Below, in pieces: positions 7,033 through 9,384 of a stretch of 9,384 nt of DNA. This stretch comes from Candidatus Hydrogenedentota bacterium. Its GTDB lineage: Bacteria > Hydrogenedentota > Hydrogenedentia > Hydrogenedentales > SLHB01. Numbering within the stretch: the first letter of the stretch is position 1; the number at the start of each line of letters is the position of its first letter. The position numbers and the translations under genes are program-made. The notes under the pieces were generated by a model, which worked only from the letters and a program-made list of their open reading frames with translations, had not been told where the DNA came from and did not search any database. The stretch is taken from assembly GCA_003557825.1 (NCBI GenBank), contig PWNM01000196.1, forward strand, positions 1 to 9,384, in the 5' to 3' direction.

Positions 7033-7119
7033 TTAGGCATTCATGATCCGGGCCAGGCGGGGAATGGAGACAGCCGAAACGGCATAGAGCAAGATGGCCG
7101 CGGCGATGACGAGGTGGTA
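7033..7119 (-). pseudogene. 3' remnant of a membrane-protein gene
   Basis: Immediately after the stop of the large gene, in the same frame, 28 codons run to a TAA at 7035-7033. They encode one long hydrophobic helix (YHLVIAAAILLYAVSAV) followed by a short basic tail containing RLARIM, the typical end of a multi-pass permease whose last helix finishes inside the cell. Twenty-three of 28 third codon positions are G or C, a strong coding signature and unlike the neighbouring short ORF. There is no start codon, and the frame upstream belongs to the large soluble protein. I infer a resident transporter-like gene truncated when the large gene arrived. The alternative is a natural C-terminal extension reached by stop-codon readthrough. 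The parent family cannot be named from 28 residues. Confidence 0.5.
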
Positions 7120-7133
7120 TTAGTCGACGAGGT
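7108..7133. repeat. 8-bp direct repeat at the junction of large gene and remnant
   Basis: gacgaggt occurs at 7108-7115 and again at 7126-7133, 18 bases apart, on either side of the large gene's stop codon (7122-7120). One copy is in the last codons of the large gene and the other in the first codons of the membrane remnant. This fits microhomology at a recombination junction, though 8 bp could be chance. Confidence 0.4.
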
Positions 7134-9384
7134 CTCGGAATTCCAAAAAACCTTTTGAGCCAAGTCGATGTACCAATGCGACTGCCAATTCATGGCTTTC
7201 GGGAGTTCTCCCTTCCTTAGCGTGGGTGATGATCGTTCTGATAGCGTCCTTATTTCCCATAGCCAACCATCCCTCTTTGTCTATCTCCACAAGCAAAGAC
7301 AAGCATTCCAGGGTTAGGTTGGGATAATCATCAGACAACTCACCCAAGCGTTCTACCACAGAAAAATAGGGGTCTGTCCATTGCGCAAACGAGAGTGATT
7401 CCTTAAGCTGGCGTAAGTCGTCCTCGTCTTTCTCAAATATGCCGGAGCCAAACCAAACACCAAACGCACTGAACTCCTTCGTGTAAGACCTTGGTCCATT
7501 TCTTGCTTCTCCTAGCCGAGATGTCCACAGCATGCGGAGTCGTTCGCCGATTTCCTTGGATACAGGTAGATTTCGGCTCTCAGGTACACATTCCTTTAAG
7601 GTTCGAAGCGCATGGGCACGCAGTTCATCGCTCGCTTTTTCATGAAAGCCTTGCATTAGATCATCCTCGAGATTGATGACACCATGGGCATAAACCATCA
7701 TCAGATGCTCGGCGAGTTGCTTGTCCGGGTCCGAAAAGCGGTCTTGTACATCGGTCCATTGTCCAATTCTGTCAACAGCAAAAACATAGGTGTTACGAAG
7801 CATATGAAATACATTCGTGTAGGGTCTGCAAAAACTAATATATGTCTCCCATGCGGCTTCAAAATAACGCTGCTGATCAGGTTCTTTCGGAAAAATCCGG
7901 TCCAATGCGGTTTGGGCCCATTTAGGGTCAAGCAGGACCAACCATGGAAACCATTGCCCATAAACGGCCCGGATGGCGAGTGACGGCTCATGATCGGGAT
8001 CAAGATGCTCGCACAAGACCTCGCGCACTTCGGGCATGATGTCTAGGCCTTTCGCCATTTGCTCTCCGCCGCCCACCTGCTTTTCCAGCTCTCGCCGTAC
8101 CCATAATGCATATTGTACCACCGCATGCATGGCCCAACCACGCACGGTATTAATGGCCAGATCCATAGGGCGCATGGTCCTACGGTCCTCTTCTTGAGTC
8201 GGTTGGGGATCGTCTGTCAATGGGCGTAATGCATTCCAGATCGATTCCCTAGAGCTGTAAGGTATTGAATTCTTTTTTTTCTTTAATCCCTCAATGAGAA
8301 GCTGGGCAATCTCTTTTCGGGTCCAACCCCAGCCCGGATCAAGGCGCGAATATTGTCCCCTCCGGACCTTTTCGTCTCTCGGTCGCTCAATAACCCATTG
8401 GCACAACTGCAAAATGGATACCCATCCAAAGCCATCGCAAGACTCCGCTTCTTCGACTGCTCCGCGAACGCCCGAAAGATACCCCTGAATGATCTCCGGC
8501 GGAAACTCCTTGAACGAAGCTGCATATTCCGTATATTTTGGCGGATTGGCCTCAACGAGTCGCTCGAGTTGCAGACCAAGGCCTCTCAGCGTGCCGCCTT
8601 CCGTTTCCGGTGAGGTCACGTATTCATTAAGATGATTGATCAGATCAGGTACGGAAATGGGCCCCAGTTTTTCCTCATCCCCGGGATCCTCTATTGGTAC
8701 ATGCTTTGCTGTTCCAATGTACCTAAGAAAATCCGGATGATCGCTAATGGTAAACTCGTGGCTTAGCTCGCGCCACTTCTGCTGCCAATCACCAGTTAGG
8801 TATTCATATACCGGAATCAGTCTGTTGAACATATAGTGGCGGGAATCGCGGTCAAGCTCTTCCTTGGTAGGCTCTCGTTCAAATGATTCTATGTATTGAC
8901 GGGTGTGTGATTCGATGGATAGTCCTTTTTGAACATCATCGAAGAAAGCCTCTCGCGTCTCCTCAGATAGATCCTCAAAAACAGTCCTGAGTAGATGAAA
9001 CACCTCATGATGGAACGCGGGATTCCTGTACATTCTTGTGTCCTGGAGGAGTTCGTCTGTTCCGGCAAGATCAACTTTCGGCCATCTGCGCCGAAGGTGA
9101 AGTCCAATGCGGGTGAAAATGCTGGATTTTCCGCCCTCCTCGATAACATCAAGGACTTCCTCACCGTGTTGCTCCATCAGGGATTCCGCAGCATCACGAA
9201 CCGCATAGACCAAGAGATCCTTAGGCGCTCTGTGATGCCGGTTCTGCTCATGATCTTCTATGGCACTAGGCCACAGGTAATAGTTGTCGTCCTCGGAATC
9301 ATCGCCTGCATCCACCAACTTCGAGGCCTCTTCGAGGCAATCGACGAAAGAGCGTAATGCATCTATACCCGCCTCTACTATCAA
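7120..9384 (-). CDS. C-terminal part of a large helical protein, possibly an NTPase-type defense protein (5' end outside window)
   Basis: The open frame enters from the right edge and ends at TAA 7122-7120, giving 754 visible residues. The TTG at the very edge is most likely an internal Leu codon, so the true start is off-window. The visible part is soluble, acidic, rich in Trp and predicted helices, with no signal peptide, membrane segment or P-loop. Segments such as LAEHLMMVYAHG, DELRAHALRTL, FGVWFGSGIF, SVVERLGEL and the final VHRLGSKGFLEFRDLV resemble, from memory, the helical C-terminal part of very large bacterial proteins with an N-terminal NTPase or effector domain, some of them STAND-like antiviral proteins in which this part senses the target. 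Sampled lines range from 37 to 60 percent G+C, with the 5' half lowest, against 53-57 percent in two lines sampled from the helicase and pheA. The neighbouring gene remnant also suggests acquisition. Function remains unproven. Confidence 0.8.
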   Translation of the reverse strand: MIVEAGIDALRSFVDCLEEASKLVDAGDDSEDDNYYLWPSAIEDHEQNRHHRAPKDLLVYAVRDAAESLMEQHGEEVLDVIEEGGKSSIFTRIGLHLRRRWPKVDLAGTDELLQDTRMYRNPAFHHEVFHLLRTVFEDLSEETREAFFDDVQKGLSIESHTRQYIESFEREPTKEELDRDSRHYMFNRLIPVYEYLTGDWQQKWRELSHEFTISDHPDFLRYIGTAKHVPIEDPGDEEKLGPISVPDLINHLNEYVTSPETEGGTLRGLGLQLERLVEANPPKYTEYAASFKEFPPEIIQGYLSGVRGAVEEAESCDGFGWVSILQLCQWVIERPRDEKVRRGQYSRLDPGWGWTRKEIAQLLIEGLKKKKNSIPYSSRESIWNALRPLTDDPQPTQEEDRRTMRPMDLAINTVRGWAMHAVVQYALWVRRELEKQVGGGEQMAKGLDIMPEVREVLCEHLDPDHEPSLAIRAVYGQWFPWLVLLDPKWAQTALDRIFPKEPDQQRYFEAAWETYISFCRPYTNVFHMLRNTYVFAVDRIGQWTDVQDRFSDPDKQLAEHLMMVYAHGVINLEDDLMQGFHEKASDELRAHALRTLKECVPESRNLPVSKEIGERLRMLWTSRLGEARNGPRSYTKEFSAFGVWFGSGIFEKDEDDLRQLKESLSFAQWTDPYFSVVERLGELSDDYPNLTLECLSLLVEIDKEGWLAMGNKDAIRTIITHAKEGRTPESHELAVALVHRLGSKGFLEFRDLVD
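8272..8292 (-). promoter_or_regulatory. dnaX-like slippery heptamer with upstream Shine-Dalgarno-like sequence
   Basis: Inside the large gene the codons AAG-AAA-AAA-AAG contain A-AAA-AAG in the correct phase (8278-8272), the same heptamer that drives -1 frameshifting in E. coli dnaX. GAGGGA (8292-8287) lies eight bases upstream, similar to the stimulatory site in dnaX. A -1 shift would add EFNTLQL and stop at TAG 8251-8249, removing about 380 residues. I found no strong hairpin just downstream. The A8 tract (8273-8280) could also slip during transcription. Confidence 0.3.

Noticed and set aside
8995..9357. 120-codon plus-strand ORF
   Set aside because: Antisense to the large partial gene, with no convincing ribosome binding site or family motif.
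9382..9384. TTG at the window edge as the start of the large gene
   Set aside because: It is the last codon available, with no room to see a ribosome binding site, and the open frame probably continues outside.

Overview
All convincing genes lie on the minus strand, so the window reads right to left. In transcription order they are: a large helical protein cut by the right window edge (7120-9384); a short degraded and regulatory stretch (6889-7119); a PcrA/UvrD-type DNA helicase (4735-6888); a bifunctional chorismate mutase/prephenate dehydratase, pheA (3660-4730); a membrane-anchored cyclophilin-type peptidyl-prolyl isomerase (2785-3594); and an unusual ATP-grasp (PEP/pyruvate-binding type) protein with a degenerate RecA/KaiC-like front part (85-2721). 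No tRNA, rRNA, CRISPR array or complete insertion sequence was seen.

The organism is bacterial. Moderate G+C, GTG starts with clear Shine-Dalgarno sequences, a P-protein type pheA and an exported, anchored cyclophilin suggest a Gram-negative-like lineage. The style of these genes would fit an uncultured PVC/Hydrogenedentota-like or deltaproteobacterial-like genome, but this is only an impression and I cannot place it further.

The left three quarters (85-6888) look like ordinary chromosome. The helicase and pheA are 4 bp apart, with the pheA Shine-Dalgarno inside the end of the helicase gene. The next gaps are about 65 bp without a clear terminator, so the four genes may be co-transcribed although their functions differ (DNA repair, phenylalanine synthesis, protein folding, unknown ATP-dependent transfer).

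The right quarter is the accessory part. The large protein (754 visible residues) has a C-terminal half that I recognise, from memory only, as like the helical C-terminal part of very large bacterial NTPase-type proteins, some of which are antiviral STAND-like proteins. Directly after its stop codon, in the same frame, is a 28-codon stretch encoding a transmembrane helix and a basic tail that ends in its own stop. This looks like the last piece of a membrane-protein gene whose remainder is gone. An 8-bp direct repeat brackets the junction, which suggests that the large gene replaced or interrupted a resident gene. The large gene also carries a dnaX-like A-AAA-AAG slippery heptamer with an upstream Shine-Dalgarno-like sequence.

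Between the remnant and the helicase are a short ORF with a good ribosome binding site that ends 13 bases before the helicase ATG (which has none of its own), an extended -10 promoter candidate, and a sequence element that recurs at the left end of the window inside another promoter candidate.
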